Notes under the pieces: generated by a model
The model's database searches: none
Seen by the model: only the letters and a program-made list of their open reading frames with translations
Told to the model about the DNA's origin: nothing
Shown: positions 5,518 to 7,803 of the stretch, one piece after another
Layout of the letters: each line of letters starts with the position of its first letter
Position numbering within the stretch: the stretch's first letter is position 1
Assembly: GCA_018262455.1 (NCBI GenBank)
Contig: JAGSPR010000431.1
Span: 1 to 7,803 of the forward strand
From: Deltaproteobacteria bacterium
Lineage (GTDB): Bacteria; Myxococcota; Polyangia; Haliangiales; Haliangiaceae
Length of the DNA: 7,803 nucleotides
Direction of reading: 5' to 3'
Made by a program: the position numbers and the translations under genes

Positions 5518-6498
5518 ATGACAGCTGAGCACACAGTATTCGTGGACATCGGTTCGAGCGGTGGCCACACCGTGTGGTGTGCCGGCCTGACGGTCCTCGA
5601 ACGCAGCCTCCGCGACGCGGCCAAGCGTGGAGCGACCCACGCGATCGTTGCCGCAGATCCGATCACGATGCGCGCAGACCTGCCGGTGGCCGTCGAGTGG
5701 GTGCCGGTGAACACCGCACCGCCACCAGGCATGACGGTGATCCGTGGCGATCAGGTGGCGGGGGTTCCGATCGGCGCGCCGAGCACGGTGCGGCAGGCAG
5801 AGCGCCAGCTGATCGCAGGACTCGGCAAGTCCCACGAGGGGCCCGTCGATCAGTTCTTCAACTCGATCTTCTCGCGCCCGATCACGCGCCTGCTGATGCG
5901 CACGCCGATCAGGCCCAATCACATCACGTTGTTCGCGACCGTGGTCGGGCTGGTCGGGGCGGCGATCCTGCTGGGCGGGACCTGGAGCGCGTTCGCGATC
6001 GCGGGCACGCTGCTCGAGATCCAGTGCATCCTCGATTCGTGTGACGGCGAGATCGCGCGTCTCAAGTACCAGGGCAGCAAGCTCGGGCAGTGGCTCGACA
6101 CGGTGACGGACGGCATCATCGACAATGCCTTCGTCGCGTGCGCTGCGATCGCAGCCGGCGGGATGTGGATGACGGTGGGGCTCGCGCTCGTCGGGGCTCG
6201 CATCTGGGCCGAGCTCTACGTCTACGTCGACGTCTACAAGCGCACCGGGACACCCGATCAGACGCTGTTCCGGCTGTGGTACGAGGACGAGCATGCGAGC
6301 GCCGACCAGATCTACGATCGGCGCAGCTTCAACAGCTGGTTTCGATCGCTGGGCCGGAGAGACGTGTTCGTGGCCTGCTACTGGCTGTTCTGCCTCGGTG
6401 GCCTGCCCCAGGGCGTCGTGCTGTATGCCAGCGTGATGAACGCGGTGTCCGTGCTCGGGCTGTGCGTGCACGTCGTGATCAAGCGGCTTGCTCGCTGA
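5518..6498 (+). CDS. CDP-alcohol phosphatidyltransferase family protein with degenerate nucleotidyltransferase-like N-terminus
   Basis: This integral membrane enzyme of 326 residues is predicted to transfer a phosphate-linked group from a CDP-alcohol to a second alcohol, releasing CMP. The signature D-x2-D-G-x2-A-R-x8-G-x3-D-x3-D is complete: D173, D176, G177, A180, R181, G190, D194, D198. Hydrophobic segments lie near 136-153, 156-171, 200-225, 283-299 and 301-321. Residues 1-110 are extra to the minimal family. CAGLTVLERSLRDAAKRGATHAIVA (21-45) resembles the start of the cytidylyltransferase domain in fused inositol-1-phosphate cytidylyltransferase/di-myo-inositol-phosphate-phosphate synthases, and the RTPIRPNHIT junction (128-137) also looks like those fusions. 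The GG-x-G-x-R loop is missing and the domain is about half the usual size, so it is probably inactive. GAGG at 5507-5510 is placed well for ATG 5518, which follows the preceding stop by 9 bp, so it is co-transcribed. Its substrates are unknown. Confidence 0.85.
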   Translation: MTAEHTVFVDIGSSGGHTVWCAGLTVLERSLRDAAKRGATHAIVAADPITMRADLPVAVEWVPVNTAPPPGMTVIRGDQVAGVPIGAPSTVRQAERQLIAGLGKSHEGPVDQFFNSIFSRPITRLLMRTPIRPNHITLFATVVGLVGAAILLGGTWSAFAIAGTLLEIQCILDSCDGEIARLKYQGSKLGQWLDTVTDGIIDNAFVACAAIAAGGMWMTVGLALVGARIWAELYVYVDVYKRTGTPDQTLFRLWYEDEHASADQIYDRRSFNSWFRSLGRRDVFVACYWLFCLGGLPQGVVLYASVMNAVSVLGLCVHVVIKRLAR

Positions 6499-7492
6499 GC
6501 GGCTGGGCGTGATGCTCCGCGCCTGGTAGCGCCGCGTCCTCGATCCGGCCGAATGGCTGCCGCACCATCCGGGCCGCGTGCAGCGGCAACAGCAGCAGGA
6601 AGGTTGCCGAGCCACCGAGCCGACCGAGCGCGGTCTGATAGCGGCGCGAGTCGTTCCAGATCCAGTCGATGACGAACACCGCGCCGGCGACGACGTAGAG
6701 TGGATACAGCAAGCGCACGCGCCACGGCCGATAGCGGCCGAGGATCCGGTGCACGAACGTCATGAACTTGCCGAAGAATGCGCCCGAGCTGAGCAGGCGC
6801 TTGCCGAGGCCGCCGCCGACGTCGAGGCCGCGCTGGAGACACGGCTCGGGGACGAATGCGAAGTACTCGTCGTCGCGCTTGCCGGCGGCGACGCGCAGCG
6901 AGAACGAGAGCTCGTCTTCGATCGGCGTGTCGTTGTCCCAGCCGCCGAACCGTTCGAAGGCGGATCTCCGGATCGCTCCGCCGGTGCCGTGCACGTAGTC
7001 CACCGGCCGGACGGGCTCGTCGAGCCGGCAGTAGGTGGACGGCGTCTTGAGTACCGGCGAGAACCGCATGCAGCGCCGGCGGGCGAACACGCGATACAGC
7101 GCCGACGGCCGATCGTCCTCACGCCACAGGTGTCGACAGGTGACGCCCAGGCATGCCGGATCGGAGAATGGCAGCTCGAGTTTCGTGAGCCAGTCGGTGC
7201 CGATCGGGAGGTCGTCGTCATCGAGCAGCACGACCACGGCCCCACGCGCTGCCGCGACGCCGATGTTGCGTGCGCGTGCGCCTCCGAGCGGGGCGTACCG
7301 CATGAACCGGAGCCGCGGATCCGCGCCGAGCTCGGCGAGCCGCCTGGTCGCGGCTTCCGGTCGCTCCGTCGATTGGTCGACCACGACGATCTCGAACGCG
7401 TCATGCGCCTGGGCGAGCAGGATCTCGAGCAGCTCGACCAGCGACGGCAACCGGTTGTACGACCGGATCACGACGGTAAGGCGCGGAGTCAT
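6479..7492 (-). CDS. Family-2 glycosyltransferase
   Basis: This 337-residue GT-A-fold enzyme is predicted to transfer a sugar from a nucleotide-sugar donor to a growing glycan at the cytoplasmic side of the membrane. The GT2 domain covers about residues 4-220: LTVVIRSYNRLPSL (5-18), EIVVVDQST (34-42), GGARARNIGVAAARG (70-84), the metal-binding acidic motif LLDDDDLP (89-96), GTGGAIRRSAFERFGGWD (169-186) and the ED motif PIEDELSF (190-197). C-terminal hydrophobic segments near 260-278 and 295-309 could anchor it to the membrane. The start ATG at 7492 gives a normal GT2 N-terminus; AAGAGAG about 12 bases upstream is a weak ribosome binding site. Its last 20 bp overlap the end of the convergent CDP-alcohol phosphotransferase gene. 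It lies 50 bp downstream of another minus-strand gene and may be co-transcribed with it. Donor and acceptor cannot be told from sequence. Confidence 0.88.
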   Translation of the reverse strand: MTPRLTVVIRSYNRLPSLVELLEILLAQAHDAFEIVVVDQSTERPEAATRRLAELGADPRLRFMRYAPLGGARARNIGVAAARGAVVVLLDDDDLPIGTDWLTKLELPFSDPACLGVTCRHLWREDDRPSALYRVFARRRCMRFSPVLKTPSTYCRLDEPVRPVDYVHGTGGAIRRSAFERFGGWDNDTPIEDELSFSLRVAAGKRDDEYFAFVPEPCLQRGLDVGGGLGKRLLSSGAFFGKFMTFVHRILGRYRPWRVRLLYPLYVVAGAVFVIDWIWNDSRRYQTALGRLGGSATFLLLLPLHAARMVRQPFGRIEDAALPGAEHHAQPLSEQAA

Positions 7493-7542
7493 GTCAGCAG
7501 GGCTCTCTTACCAGCAACGTTGGCACCGGCGAAGGTCACCGG

Positions 7543-7803
7543 TCACGGAAGGACGTCGATGGTCGCCGTGGTGGGGTGTTGATACGGGTCGACCATGACC
7601 AGCGACAGCCTGACTCCAAACACCTCGACCGGAGCGCCCGGGTCGGGCGTCAGGCGATGCAGGGTGACGGCTCGCGTCTCGCTGCCTTGCTTGGCCGTGA
7701 GCTGACACAGGAAGTCGTTGCGGCTGTTGTGGTCACGATCCGTGACGTGCGCCTCGATGCCCGTCACGAGGGTCAGCGAGACTCCGTTGCCCAGCTGCAC
7801 CGG
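7543..7803 (-). CDS. Hypothetical protein, C-terminal part (gene runs off the window)
   Basis: An open frame of 86 codons ends at TGA 7545-7543 and remains open to the right edge, so only the C-terminus is visible. The first visible valine is a GTG that could serve as a start, but an open codon precedes it and no ribosome binding site can be judged, so I treat the gene as 5'-truncated. The segment is rich in alternating hydrophobic and polar residues (VSLTLVTGIEAHV, FGVRLSLVMV, TATIDVLP), suggesting beta-strands, and has a single cysteine and no membrane segment. I do not recognise a family. It contains TTT, GGA, TAT and CAA codons, slightly less GC-biased than its neighbours, though the sample is small. 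It lies upstream of and co-directional with the GT2 gene. Confidence 0.55.
   Translation of the reverse strand, partial: PVQLGNGVSLTLVTGIEAHVTDRDHNSRNDFLCQLTAKQGSETRAVTLHRLTPDPGAPVEVFGVRLSLVMVDPYQHPTTATIDVLP

Noticed and set aside
4684..6615. Long minus-strand open frame of more than 600 codons
   Set aside because: It runs opposite to three well-supported genes with recognisable motifs; its predicted protein is rich in R, H, D and A, without a recognisable domain. Long antisense frames are expected in DNA this rich in G and C.
7522..7541. Inverted repeat ACCGG...CCGGT between the two minus-strand genes as a terminator
   Set aside because: The stem is only five base pairs with a nine-base loop and no T-tract, so it is not convincing.

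Overview
The window is GC-rich, protein-dense bacterial DNA with strong G/C preference at third codon positions. Gene content and style (polysaccharide genes, small GC-rich palindromic repeats, frequent GATCG words) fit a deltaproteobacterial or myxobacterial (Myxococcota) genome. That placement is an inference from style; there is no rRNA or other marker gene here. It is part of a surface-polysaccharide or glycolipid biosynthesis locus.

Layout, left to right. Positions 1-116 hold two tandem copies of a 51-bp GC-rich palindromic repeat. A Wzx-like flippase gene follows on the minus strand (117-1652). A short divergent gap (1653-1694) separates it from a plus-strand operon. The operon starts with a family-4 glycosyltransferase gene (1695-2941), which is split into two reading frames (1695-2396 and 2396-2941). 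Then come a glucose-1-phosphate cytidylyltransferase (rfbF, 2938-3741), an SDR sugar-nucleotide dehydratase that looks like CDP-glucose 4,6-dehydratase (3738-4718), a short SDR reductase/epimerase (4738-5508) and a CDP-alcohol phosphotransferase with an unusual N-terminal extension (5518-6498). A family-2 glycosyltransferase (6479-7492) converges from the minus strand, overlapping the last operon gene by 20 bp. The 3' part of an unrecognised minus-strand gene (7543-7803) runs off the right edge. No stretch over 300 bp lacks a gene, and I saw no RNA gene, CRISPR array, insertion sequence or convincing intrinsic terminator.

How the genes may work together (inference). RfbF makes CDP-glucose. 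The dehydratase converts it to a CDP-4-keto-6-deoxyhexose, and the short SDR reduces or epimerises it. The two glycosyltransferases add sugars to a lipid-linked glycan, the flippase moves that glycan across the inner membrane, and the CDP-alcohol phosphotransferase makes a phosphodiester, either in a lipid anchor or from a CDP-activated polyol or sugar.

The most notable feature is in the first glycosyltransferase. A 51-bp repeat identical to the copy at the left edge lies in frame in the linker between its two Rossmann domains, adding 17 codons. The right half of this repeat plus 42 bp of gene sequence is then duplicated exactly in tandem (71 bp, 2260-2330 and 2331-2401). Because 71 is not a multiple of three, the gene is frameshifted; removing one copy restores a continuous 391-residue enzyme. 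The two halves meet at a TGATG stop/start overlap. This could be a recent mutation, a reversible on/off switch, a split two-subunit enzyme or an assembly artefact. The 51-bp unit is open in five of its six reading frames, as expected of a repeat that can settle inside genes.
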